Assembly (NCBI GenBank): GCA_038093975.1
Contig: JBBPTG010000062.1
Coordinates: forward strand, 1-64,000
DNA length: 64,000 nucleotides
Source of the DNA: Chalciporus piperatus
Taxonomy: Eukaryota > Basidiomycota > Agaricomycetes > Boletales > Boletaceae
Direction of reading: 5' to 3'
Within the stretch, counting starts at the first letter, position 1, and every line of letters begins with the position of its first letter. The notes beneath the pieces are model-generated. The model was given only the letters and a program-made list of their open reading frames with translations. It did no database searches and was not told where the DNA came from. Below are positions 11,950 through 23,600 of the stretch, piece after piece. The position numbers and the translations under genes were made by a program.

Positions 11950-13110
11950 GATCCTCCACTCCCTCGCGGACTACCTTTCGACTTCTGGCAGCACCGGGTC
12001 CCCAGGACGTCCACCCCACAGCCTATGCAAGCGCTGTAGTCCTCCGGGTTTGGCAGGGCCACCCCTTTTGTTCTACGTCTCTACTTTCTTCACGTCCTTT
12101 ATTCAGGTCGGACCGCGAGGACCTGCTAACGGGGATAATGTTCATCTACCTCCACCACCTGTGCCAGTCGCTGGTCAATCTTCGCCCCGGACCATTCAGA
12201 GGTGGTCCTCCACCCGTCCTCGATGAGATGCGCCGCATACCAGCTCACACCCCATTGGCTGGATTGTCCGCCACATCACCGCGACTTTTCAGGTCACCAC
12301 GAGGGTCCGGGAATGCTTCAATCGTCCAATTCGTGATACATGTCCGCGTGAGAAGGCGTCCGCTCGTCCGCGTGTCGCGGATCCACTTACAAGTCCGCCC
12401 ATAACTCTGTTGCGGACCTGGAGAAGACGTTACAGGATGCTTTGAAGAAACGCCCAGATGTCATTGCTGGAAAAGCTACCGTTTTTGTCGTCGTCGAAAG
12501 TCTCTACAGCATGGACGGCGACTTCTCTCCACTTCGTCCGATGATCGAAGTCGTCGAGAAGATCGTTCCTGCGGGGCATTACCATATCTACGTTGACGAG
12601 GCGCACACGACCGCCTTGTGTGGTCCAAATGGTAGTGGCTACGTGTCCCTACTTGGGCTGAACAATCGTGTGCAAACGGTCGCGCATACATTTGGCAAGG
12701 CATTCGGTTTTCACGGCGGTGAGTTTGTTTTATGTCCTGAGATGCTGCGTGTCTCATCGATTTGGCAGGTTATACTCAGTTCGCCACTCGTCCACCGATA
12801 CATTGGCATCGGCTTCACAAGTCATTTCATCTTCTCTACATCCATGCCATTCATGGATGTGTTTGCGATGCGCTCGGCTCTTGATGTTGTCTAATCATAG
12901 ATCATTTGTGTAGCTCCGCCATAATCTAGCTCGGATGTGTAAATATACCTAAAGTCGCCTCTCGAAAGCACTTGAGGCAGTCCTGCCCAGTTTGCTTGCT
13001 CTGGCTCGATGTGACAGAATCAAATCCGTTCAGGGCGTAGAGTCTCCAATCATTCCCATCCTTGCTATGGAGCTTGCCGACTTCCTCCGCAAGCGGACAT
13101 GGGTGGAGCA
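11950..13110 (+). pseudogene. Decayed BioF/KBL-type PLP aminotransferase
   Basis: Fragments of a class II PLP-dependent aminotransferase (8-amino-7-oxononanoate synthase-like, alpha-oxoamine synthase family) follow in order but in different frames: STSGSTGSPG near 11975 (family GSGGSRLLDG), an IHVRVREG-like segment near 12335, HNSVADLEKTLQDALKKRPD near 12400, VVVESLYSMDGDFSPLRPM, HIYVDEAHTTALCGPNGSG with the PLP-contacting DEAH, a FGKAFGFHGG segment, a post-intron ILSSPLVHRY and IFSTSMPF segment, and SPIIPILAMELADFL near 13050. The likely intron at 12718-12767 is out of phase by one base. Several frame changes and stop codons make it non-functional. In the family the product acts in biotin or sphingolipid-like synthesis; here only a relic remains. 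Confidence 0.75.
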
Positions 13111-14934
13111 GGCGAACCGCGGCCCCACATCTCCAGGCAGAAATACACCTATCTTGTGTTCGCGTCCCTCACCGATTCCTTTCCGTACACAACCTACGTC
13201 GCATTTTCCCGAGTCCCGTCAGCATGCTGAAGGGGACCATTCTTATCCACCTAGCCTGCCATCGATCTCTGTCTCTTTACCACATCACCCATGTCTGATT
13301 GGTGCTGGTCATGTCGGCTCTCACACCAGCTCGTCCACACCAACTGCTTTGACTCCAATTGCAACTTTATCGCCCACATTCACAGCTCCTTCCCCAATAA
13401 ATGTCAACTGAATGGCAATCAGTTGTCATTCACCCACCCCTCGTCTTGGTGGCCTCCCAACCCATCGCGCGCCCAGTGAATTATATCACATATCGGCTGC
13501 GCGTGTGTACCGTCTGAGTCAACATACCTTCTCGCCTTTTCGTATCTCATTCGCTGAATCTTTCAAATGGTAAGCTGCCTAAAAAGGATAATACCATAAT
13601 TAAAACTCCGCTAGAAGGACGTTCTAACTATGTTCGGCTAATTGTGACCAGCTTGACCTCGTACCACCACCTTGCCATGTCAAGCCGCTGTCTCAGTGAC
13701 CTGTGTTGTCGTCATCCACAACCATCTTAACGTTCTGAACCCTACACTTGTCACCTCATATCATCACTCCACTGTCGGCGTGCAGTCGCTTCCTCCTCCG
13801 GCAATATGGTTGTTTGCCACCTCCCAAATTTTGAACCAATGTGAGCTATTTGCTCTTTGGTGCAGCTGTATCGCCCATCTGATGCTGCCCGGTACAGACA
13901 CCTGGCCCCATTCACCCTTTGAAAGCCTCCACCTCCGAGCTATCCCCCAAGCTTCTTGAACCCTGCCCCCCTTCGCATCCTCCGTCCCTGCGAGCCAAAC
14001 CCTGGCACGCTTGGATGCAGAGACCTTTTCCCGTTGACCGGCTCCCCCTACCCTCAGAGCACATCATGTGTGGAGCACGTCCTCCGTCCCTGTCGGCCAA
14101 ACCCTGGCATCTCTGAAGGCTGTTTTACCGCCCCCCGACGCACCTGCAATGCTACCTCCACGCCGGGCTGACCTATGCAACATGTCATTGATTTGTGAAC
14201 ATGATGAGGCTGTCTGGACACTGTTCGGATGTAAGTTGTGAAGCTCCTCGCACATCATGCTGTTTTGCTGATTTGTGCGAGTGATTCATATCTTTGTTGT
14301 GTTGGGGCTGTCTTCGCTGGTGCTCATGTTATCCCCAACACTAGGGAATGGTAATGTATATGATTACTGTAGTTTTGTTGTGGTTCACATCCTTGTAAAA
14401 TACAAATAGTTTCAATGAATTACATCTCATGATTCGAGAGCTTATGAGAATGGCAAGTGGGAGGATTGTGATGCCAGGCTTCCATTCGCAGAGAGAGTGC
14501 ACCATGATAATGGATTATAATGGAAAACTCTGATAATGTATAAGCGATGGTTGTAATGGCCTTGTAATGGCCCTGGCGGCGCATGATGATGACATGTTCA
14601 GGAAAAGTGGGTGCCTTTGGCATGTCTAAAAATGGGGGGGTGGGAATTTACGCATTAAGAGTCATGCCAATGCCTTGGCATGGCTCTTGGAAATTTCCGA
14701 CACAGGTCGTAGTTGATACTTGAATCTCGATTTCATGAGTTAGGCCAAAATAGCTCATACACTTCAACAGATACATCTTCAAAGCTAGAGAAACATCATC
14801 TAAGAATACATAGTACAACTTCGTAAATTCATCAAAGACACAACCCTCATGATAGAGCTTGAAGCTTAAGTTTCATGTGCATCATGAAAGATTCTTTGCG
14901 ATCGTTACGCCCTCTTGGTGGTAGAGGGGAGACT
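13111..14934. other. Non-coding stretch with a direct repeat and a hairpin
   Basis: No gene found. A segment starting cctccgtccctg occurs at about 13980 and again at about 14080, both followed by gccaaaccctggca. A near-perfect hairpin lies at 14658-14687, with arms containing catgccaa and ttggcatg around a four-base loop. Confidence 0.4.
14658..14687. repeat. Short hairpin
   Basis: AGAGTCATGCCAA and TTGGCATGGCTCT pair with one mismatch across a TGCC loop. It lies about 250 bp beyond the 3' end of the GH18 gene; a role in 3' end formation is possible but not shown. Confidence 0.5.
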
Positions 14935-16892
14935 TCAAGAACATGCGCCACCATTGTTCCAGGCACCAGAGAAGCCTTTAACGCACATGCATCAGCATCT
15001 TTCGCTCTCCCAACAGAGTGGCAGGAAGGGCTTACCTCCTGGCACCTCATCTCGGTTCCACTGGTTGGCAGTCCAGAGGTCGCCACTTGAGGTGCGTCAG
15101 CATCTGACCAACTCAGATAGTTGGTAATGTACTAACTTGTATGTGACTTTATTACCACGGGTGTACTACCAAAGAATGGATTCAGCGGGATGTGTGTAAG
15201 GACAGTTGTGCAGGACTCACAGTGACGCTGTTCACCCATGCAGAGACTCCAGTGCAACTACCAGTTGTGGTACTCGTATGAGATGGTGAAGTGGTGGTGG
15301 ACGTCGGGGACGTCGGGGACGTCACGGGCTCAGTCGTTGTCGTGGGCGGTGCACCAGTCACAGGCCAGGTGCTTCCACGCACTTCGACGATCCACGAGGA
15401 AGCGGCATCGGGGTACTACCAGATGAACGTCTCAATTCAGGCTCGTTACAGGGCGCAATAGAATACACAGTACCTGCCATACCATCACACCGGCATCTGT
15501 ATAAGTGGTCAGAAGGTCAATGGATGTTCCACGGTGAAAGAGGGTATATCCGAGCTTACTCCAACCATCAGCAGCAGCCTCGGAGACACATGAAGCAAGC
15601 GTAGCAGGGTCCATATATCCATTGCCGGAAGTACCAAGTTTACCGATTACAAGCTTGTCCAAGGAAATACCGTTGGCTGAGATTTGGAAGAGGGCGGACT
15701 CAGGCCAGGATGATGAGGAGCTAGTGAGAAGGCCTGCGCAGGTTGTGTACTCTGTGAGTCCTTCTGTAAGTAAGTGAGAGATGCATGAGTACATCATGCT
15801 TGGTGTGGATCAGCTTGCCGACTCACGGTTGTAGAACTACGAAGTCGTGGGTGATAAGCAAAAGTCTTGGTGTGATTGAATATTGAACCTACTTGGACGT
15901 TATACTACAACAATGGTCAGCGATTATTCACGTCCAAAGGGATGCTGCTCACCCAGTCAATCAAAGAACCTACACTCTGGTCGACTGCAAGATATCCTCC
16001 TCCAGTCCACATGTTAGGAGAGAACCTTTGGTCATTCTATCTCACCGATATTATCACGCTCCAATTCGACTACACTCACCATGGTGCTACCGCTTTGATG
16101 TAGTCAGTAGTCGATTCATTATAAGAGTGGTCAGCAACTCACGCGCATGACTGAGGATATATTCTCCCTGTGGAAGCTGAGTTCGTAACTGCTGCGTGAA
16201 GCTGATAAGCCAGGTTTCCGCGTCTCCTTTTCCACTATCAAACGCCGTAAAGTCCTTGCATCACAAGGCCCCTTGAGTCCACTACCACATAGACATAGCG
16301 TAACCAGGACTGACCTCATAATCAACGTCGATGCCATTGAGACCATACTGGATTACCCAGGCAGCCATGGTGTTGGCAGTGGTGACAGCGTTGTAGCCCG
16401 ATGATGTCGGTGTTTCGGTCGATCCGAATGCAGACACAACCAAAGATATTCCGGCGGCGTTGTATTCCGAAATGAGCGAAGATCGCTGGCTGGCTGAAAG
16501 CTCTTCGAAGTTCTGAGCTTCATCTACCGCACCAGATGCAAGCAAGAAAGAGAGGGCACTACGGACGGGAATATGTTAGCCATGCTAAAATCATTGCTTT
16601 GTCCAGAAAGATGTTCACAAAACGGTGTAGCCCTGCGGTTTGTTTCCATCAACCATTCGGAGTAAAGGGTGAATAGGGTATATACCTCAAGGTCTGCTGT
16701 GGTGGGGAATGTAGACAGCCACGCGTCATTGTAGGCCACAAAGTGAGGCGAAGTTGGTGTTGATCTCTTCAAGACATCACGAGCAGATGGACTAAGACGC
16801 TTGAGTTTGTCCACGAGTGGAATGGCTTGTGTCGATCGGAGCATGGAAAAGACTGCCAGAGCAGCGGTCATGCCAGAGCGAAAGGAAACCAT
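14935..16892 (-). CDS. GH18 chitinase with C-terminal CBM5/12 chitin-binding domain
   Basis: Fourteen exons join in phase to 408 aa: 16686-16892, 16619-16632, 16315-16558, 16143-16254, 16080-16092, 15953-16025, 15893-15904, 15827-15836, 15560-15763, 15474-15496, 15221-15415, 15137-15165, 15036-15085, 14935-14975. A hydrophobic N-terminus (MTAALAVFSMLRSTQA) looks like a signal peptide. The GH18 barrel has SFLLASG, ISLVVSAFGS and the catalytic strand NGIDVDYED, with the acid Glu kept. The first Asp of the usual DxxDxDxE is Asn here. Then come HAPVAPWF and MVWQYPDAASSWIVEVRG. A Thr/Pro/Ser linker leads to a CBM5/12 with its aromatic motifs (YTRGNKVTY, GDLWTANQWN). It is predicted to be a secreted endochitinase-like enzyme. 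Exons of 10, 12, 13 and 14 bp are notable. The splicing is supported by family continuity throughout. Confidence 0.9.
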
Positions 16893-17948
16893 GGTCCCGA
16901 GAGGAGATGCCAGGGCCACGAGCGATCCGCAGGGGTAGCACACACGCAACCCTCATTTCAAGACATTATATACCGGAGGACATGTCGGTCGGTCCACCAG
17001 ATAGCAAGCAAGACAAAATGGTCAAGACGGGTTCGTCCTCTCTGGACCTATGTGCTATCAGATCAGGACGAAGATGGTGAAATGACTACAGAGATACCAC
17101 ATGGTTCTACAATGAGGTTTCTTCGGCGTCCAAGAAAGTGACCAAAAGTAGCCTCACAAGACTTATGACTGTTAGGCGATACCATTAGCCCCGGAAGTTA
17201 TGCTTTGAAAGGGTCCGTGCTTGATGATGAGTACTGAGGAATCAGTGTGGCCACATGGGAGGTTGGGTGTGCAGGCTGCGATGGGCATCTCGGGAACGCG
17301 ACAGAAGGAATCCATACCATGACGGCATCCCCTTTTGTTGTTCAGGGTATGGTCAGGAGACGGTGGAATTGGCATACTCAAGAGGAAGACCGGATTAAGC
17401 AGCGTGAGCTCGCAGGGAAGATAGCTCGGATTGCAGTCTTGGGAACGGTGGATCTAATTCTGCTTCAGATCGCAGGTACTGTAGTTACTGTGCTGTGCGT
17501 GTTGAAGTGCGATAAGTAAGACCGACAGAGAGGCCCACGCTTGCCCATTATTGTATGAGAACCATACAAATCTGTGCCACGTTGCAGGCGTCGATGTGTC
17601 GTTTTTGTCGTGCACCACGCGACACAAGTGGCGTCGCCTCTGGATCAGAGTACTCGCCACTGCGTACTAGTAATCAATCTCGTGGAATGTATCATTCGAG
17701 CATCGCAGCAACCAGGGAGCATGCGTTACCGCCACATTGGTTCACATCTGCAGCTGATAGCGGTATAGATAGAGTTTGGAAAACTTACCTTGGTATCAGA
17801 TGTAAGCTTTCGGAATGGCAGGTCGTCGCGGTCAGTGGCCGTGAGAAGCTCGAACTTTGTTTCGGCGGCCAGCAACTCAATTCCAACCGACTACCAACTG
17901 GCCCATTCGTGTATCAGACGGTCAGACCTCAACGTCAACCGTTCACTG
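16893..17948. other. Divergent intergenic region between the chitinase and SWAP-like genes
   Basis: About 1.06 kb separates the divergent starts. Open frames at 17.25-17.5 kb (one with a hydrophobic run) and 17.55-18.04 kb have no family features. The second overlaps the SWAP-like gene in another frame. It presumably contains both promoters. Confidence 0.35.
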
Positions 17949-19208
17949 ATGCACAAGCGAAAACACAGAAAACCCATTCGCGAAGATTGGGAAGAGTCCA
18001 ACACATCACAACTTCAACCGAGCGCCGAAAGCGTTTCTGACGTGTCTGTTCCGGATCCATTTCTCTTTATCCAAGCTCATGAAGCGGATGTGATCCGCGG
18101 GCCTCGCGCGCTGTCTGCAGCACATTCTCTCGAGTATCATCACGATCAACACGTCGCGTTAGCGGGCAATGACTCAGCCCCTGGACTCTTCAAATGGGGC
18201 GCGCCAGATGGTCCTCATGATTCAGAGATACTTGGCACCCACGAGATGACACAGCCCCTGCTGTGGGTAGATAGGTAGGTCATGTCCACGAGCCACTCGC
18301 ACTTCGCCAGAAATATAGATTAGCACGTGTACGCGGCAAGTAAAGAACCAGACTATTCCTCTACAAAACAGCGGGTCGTCTTTCTTTCTATCTTTATCGC
18401 CAACTTTGGCCTCATTATACTCTCAACAGGTACGACGTTCGACTTCTCTTAGATTCACTGGGCGATTCAGAGTCGGACCGAAAGGATGTACAAGCCAGAC
18501 CGCTCTCTCCAAGCGGGTGGTCCGATCTCCCTTCGGACTCCGAAGACACATTCTTCTTCTCTCCTGACGAGCTCGCAGATTATCGTCGTGAAAAGCGTCG
18601 CCGGTTAGTTGACCGTGGTCGTGAAGAAAGATTGAAAGCACTCGCCGCTTCTGAGGGCTACGAAGATGATCCTGATCCTTGGGGAGGCAGCGATGAGGAG
18701 GTAGTGTATCATGCACACAATGCACTCCTTGCGATCACTTCTCACACGTGCTGTGTAGCCAGATGAAGCACAAAGGGAGCTACTTCGCCGTACAGCTTCT
18801 CATATCGTTTCATCTCCCAATCCTGCTCAGCTGGAGATGAGAATTCTGGCAAATTACGGCGCAGACAAAAAATTTGCATTTTTGAGAGGACGCTGGTCTC
18901 GAGCTTGGAAGACCGAGAAGGAGAGAGCGAAACAAAATCAGGTTGAGGAGGCTAACAAGCTTAAACAGCATTCCACGACCTCCCTCGGGCTTGCCAGCTA
19001 TGGGGACAGCGATACGGATGGCGAAGACTCAGCAGAAGGGGTAGCAGAGGAACCAAAAGGGGTCGAGGACTCTTCCGGTAAAGATGCCCAACCCGGAGAC
19101 CGCGAGGACGACGAAGACGCAGCTATGAAACAAGAAGCTCGAAGGGCAAGAGCAAGGGAATGGGCGGCGCGGCGGCGCGTTGAGCATTCACGACCTGAGG
19201 ATACCTAG
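17949..19208 (+). CDS. SWAP-like splicing regulator (DRY_EERY plus SURP)
   Basis: Three exons (17949-18274, 18430-18700, 18759-19208) give 348 aa. After a basic N-terminus (MHKRKHRKPIREDWEES) comes PLLWVDRYDVRLLLDSL, which matches the DRY_EERY (suppressor-of-white-apricot N-terminal) motif. It is followed by an acidic/basic helical stretch. Residues about 200-250 (LLRRTASHIVSSP, MRILANYGADKKFAFLRG) fit a SURP/SWAP module, including the FAFL core. The C-terminus is a charged, Arg/Glu-rich tail. Proteins of this class bind RNA and spliceosome components in the nucleus. The start is the first ATG of the open frame; an additional upstream exon cannot be excluded. The domain calls come from motif recognition, not a profile search. 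Confidence 0.75.
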
Positions 19209-19351
19209 TTAATATCATGGAATATCGTGGACAGTGTAGAACCGGTTGTATGATCTACCTCCCTGCTTGGTACTATGGCCTTCCAACCGATGGACAGAGA
19301 TATAGTATTTCCTTTGCGATTCAAGTTTACACCCGGGTTTTCGTGTTGGCA

Positions 19352-20520
19352 GGTGTGCGTAGGGTTCGTCACGGGTGACACCGCGGGTCTACCAACAGAC
19401 ACCGTACCCGTACCCGCCAATACCGTACCCGCACGGGTACGGGTTCTACACCGACCCGTCACACCCGCGGTGTTCGATCTGTGCTAGCAATGCCAAACCA
19501 CACCGAGCTCGTTGATGCAGCTGTAACAATGATACAGGCTAGAAATCAAGCAAATGAATACATGGTATTTATTCAGAAGCACATTTTCGTTTCTGTGTAC
19601 CACGACGAAGGACAGTCACCAGTTCATTCAGAGATACAAGGTCATTCCGAATCCATGAACCAAGACAAAGTAAAGCTCGTGTTGATTGGCCTGATAACCT
19701 GTTGCGTGTAAAATGGAGGAGTTGTCGACCTTGTGAAAATACCCGCTCGACTGGAGTTGAAGTTGCTGTTTAACCATGTCATCGACAAGCTACCGTGACT
19801 CAGAAGTGTGTAAACTGATCTGGGGCACTAAGATAGTCTAATGCCATGCGAGAGAGGGATGGGTAAGTTGACTTGTGGTTTGTCAGGAACCGGCGCCGAC
19901 TGAGAGGGTTTTGCCTTTTTGACGGCCCGGGGCGGGATGACAAGGGTCAGCTTTCCAGAATGATCCTTATCACAAGGGTGGGGACAAGGCAACAAGTAGT
20001 AGGAAGTGGTGCAGACGATGGGCAAGTTGATTGGTAGCAGGTGAAAAGATGACAATACTGTTGACCATCGTTGCCTCAGGCGTCCGCGCCCTCTTTATAC
20101 CGAGGGCAAGAAGATTCTTATCATCGTTTCGTGTTCGGTGCAGTGAGTGGCCGATGGATTTGTTCGTTTGCTTTGCAACTGATTCACAGATTCTACCAGC
20201 GTGAATCAGCAACTCGAGCGGATGCGAAACAAGAAATAGTAATTATCGTTTTCATATTGAAGAGGATGCAACTTATTTTGTCTTCTACTCGTATTTCGAT
20301 TCACGACGCCGGAAGGCTCGGGGGATGAGAAGGCTACTTACTTTGATTTACAACACGATAAGCTTAAGGTCCACTGGGGAGATAAGGAACACCGTACACC
20401 GCGGGTACGGTGCTCGGTATTGGCACAAGAGTTAACCTTCCCTACCGTACCCGAACCCGCCAGACCCGTACGCCAAAACCCGCGGTGTAACCCGTACCCG
20501 TGGCGAACCCTAGGTGTGCG
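19352..20520. mobile_element. Non-autonomous hAT-like DNA transposon with 8-bp target duplication
   Basis: The element spans 19360-20512 (1,153 bp). Its ends are inverted: TAGGGTTCGTCACGGGT on the left and the reverse complement TAGGGTTCGCCACGGGT on the right, 16 of 17 identical. After a short gap both continue with ACACCGCGGGT. It is flanked by a perfect 8-bp direct repeat GGTGTGCG (19352-19359 and 20513-20520). An 8-bp duplication and TAGGG-type ends are hallmarks of the hAT superfamily. The subterminal regions are dense in CGGGTACGGG-like motifs, some palindromic. No transposase frame is present inside, so movement would depend on an enzyme encoded elsewhere. The perfect target duplication indicates a fairly recent insertion. 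Confidence 0.85.
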
Positions 20521-20600
20521 ATGCTGCCTGTGTGGTGTCGTTTTGCCAATCTTGGTACAGACCCCCTAGCCGAGGACTCTCTCTCAGAAATCCACCCAAC

Positions 20601-23600
20601 ATGAACATCCACGATCCCATTCCAGACCGCGATTACCAACCGATCTCTGATCATGGCCTGTACGTGTTATGCTCGATAGATTCCGTCCCATATTCTGACT
20701 CTACGACTCCAGCATCGGCAACTTAAGGACTGCCGCTCTAGTAGGTCCACCACTCAAACTTCTAAGTCCAGGTCTCATGAACTTCTGCAGGTCAGCTTAG
20801 ATGGTTCCGGTGAGTCTAATTCCAGATATAGGGGCACTGTTATTAGGACATCGGGCCTGTTAAGGATGGCACATATCATCTGGCACGGTGCCTTTCCACA
20901 TCGTTCCCACCACGCTTGATATTCGACCATCGCTCACCCATCTTGTGATATTTGCATTCAGTGGAGAGTTACTGTATACCACACTTTGATTCTCCTTCTG
21001 TGTTTGCTCGAATCCTTGACAAAAACAAGGTGCGACTCGAATCTGACGACTGAGACGTAGTTCACAACGCCGTAATTGCAGGGCGGGCATTTCTCGATCA
21101 CACCGACCGTCCCGTTTGCGACCAAACAAAACTATCTCCCGAGTTCTAACATATTGCAAACCAAGTATGATCACCCTTTGTCTCTTACGATTCATTAACG
21201 AGATGGCGTTCCCAGATTTCTCAATGAAAAAGGCGTTGGTGTTTTGACTGGTGAGTGATGCACGCCTCTAGTTACGACGAATCCTGACAAAAGCTAGATT
21301 TCCTGCCACGCCGAGCAAATGAGAACACAGACAAGCCCTTGCTTTTCTGGCTCATAAGGCGCGTAGAGGTACGTTCTCTATCTATGGAAGCCCGTCTACC
21401 AGGCTCATATATCTTTTCCGAGGTCATCCGCGGTACCCTTCCTATCCGTGTCGAGTGTGCACCAGCCTTCAACTACGCCAGGGACAAACACACCACAGAA
21501 ATTATCATAGACGACACCATCTCATGCGGTGAACAAAACAGCGCCCTCTTTACTTCAGAAAATCTCAAGCTCGACTTGCGCTATGTGGCCGAGAGCAACC
21601 TTGACAACGTTCCCACCCCTGAAGTCAACCTGGACTTCCTCGACCTGTCGTCCAAAGGTCATCTCGGTCGTGGGGTATCTTGCAACCTCGTCCTTAAGGA
21701 AGGCCAGCGTGTTACATTCGTCCTGCGCACTCCTCCCGAACAAACATATCATTCCCGCATCAAACCAACCCCAGAACGTGCTACTGAACTTGGGGTCCCG
21801 TTTGAGAGTATGTGTCTGTTTAATGGGAAGGCGTGGGCTCTAAATCTACGCAGAGTTGGTGAAGGGCGCAGCCAAGATGCGTCCCCTGGATGATCCAGTG
21901 TTGACCAAAGTATGCATCAATGTAAATCACGCATGACATCGCCGTTTATTGACATCTACGCCCCAGGAATTGCTTGATCATCTCTTCGTGGTATGCGCCA
22001 TTATCCCTCATCGTCTTGGGCCCTGTTTTGAATATTGTGCAGTCAACTAGTACTTACTGGATCACCTGGATACGCAAATCTACATACACGGGTTCTTGGA
22101 AGGAAGCTGTCCACCGCAGCGCTCTCGCGCTCAAGTTATTGATCTATGAGCCAACGGGTAGGCGTGCACCCGCACCTTCCTTTATGTTGCCTAACGCTCT
22201 CGAATTCAGGCGCTGTTGTTGCAAGCCCGACGTTCAGTTTGCCAGAGTACATCGGAGGGACGAGAAACTGGTGCGTTTGCTTCGTATGGGTCATCAATAA
22301 CATTTCGACGCATCTTTGCTAGGGACTACCGGTACGTTTGGTTGGTTCAAGAAGTCGATTCAAACTTGACCTTTGCAAAGTGCATCTTGGATTCGTGATT
22401 CCTCGTTCACACTCTACGCGCTCATCCGTCTAGGATTCACTCAGGAAGCCAATGGTTTGTCCGGTGCTATATAACACGAGTCATCGCTAATGACTGGGTA
22501 GCCTATATGGATTTCATCCATGAGAGATTGAAGCACAAGAACCCAGATGGCTCCCTTCAGATCATGTAAGCCCTTACCCGTACAACTCAACAGCAGCCTC
22601 AACTTCTATTCGATATGCTAGGTACACTATCCATGGTGAGTCTTTTTCACCATGTCCAATTAACTTGTTAAATGGAGGTCCACTCAGGCGGTAAGGATCT
22701 TGAAGAAATCGAGCTCAACCATCTCGACGGACACAAGGGGTCGAAGCCCGTTAGGCAAGTCAGTTCCATAACATTGAAATATTGTCACTGACACCGCATG
22801 CGATAGAATTGGGAATGGCGCCGCAGACCACATACAGCTAGTGAGTAGTGTTTTCTCGATATTCGTAACTTTCTGAACTTGGTTTGTGCGAAGGACATCT
22901 ACGGAGAATTGTGAATGTTTGTCATGATTGAGTGAGTTACACTGACATTCTTTCAAGGATGGATTGTATCTATTTGGGCCAGAAGGTGCGTCTCATAGGT
23001 ATTACACTGATGTCCAATGATCGAATTTTGTTTTTAGTTTGGGCGCCCCCTGGTTCGTAGTCTTCTTTGAATCTTTGTGTCGGAACTCACTCGTGGTGGG
23101 GCAGTCGTATGACATATGGTAAGGAACTCTGCTCCCAGCATCTGCACATCTACTAATAAATACTCTCCAGGGTGTTGGTCCGGGAACTGTAAGTTATTCC
23201 TCAGTTTATAGAGCGTGTCTGAATCGTTGGTCCTGTCATTTCAGTGTAGACTGTAAGGATCTTTTTTGTTCACTCGTCCATCACTTAACATTGCCGACTT
23301 GTTAGTTGTCGTGAAAAATTGCAAGGAGCCCGACTTGTGCGTGCTTGGATCCTTCTCTATCCATGTACTCGCTGAACACCCCTCTAAAGATCCATCTGGT
23401 CAGTACGCGTCAGGGAAAAGTGTGTCGAGTCTGAATGTCTGTGCGAATACCTCAGGGAAGTTCGTGGCAAGAAGCGTCACTTTACGGTACGCTTCATCGT
23501 GATGTCTAGTCTGGGATTCAGATGCTTACAATTCGTGTAGTACTCCAAGGTAAGTCCGATACTGGACTGCATCACGTTGCTAAGTCGATGAATGCGCACT

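Noticed and set aside
11476..12226. Overlapping open frames of 120-180 codons
   Set aside because: They alternate frames over a low-complexity region and run into the BioF pseudogene; no consistent coding signal.
17247..17519. 90-codon frame with a hydrophobic C-terminal helix
   Set aside because: No intron context, no family resemblance, and it lies in the divergent promoter region.
20860..21195. 111-codon minus-strand frame
   Set aside because: It overlaps GH15 exons 4-5 and their introns in antisense; the sense exons match GH15 sequence precisely.
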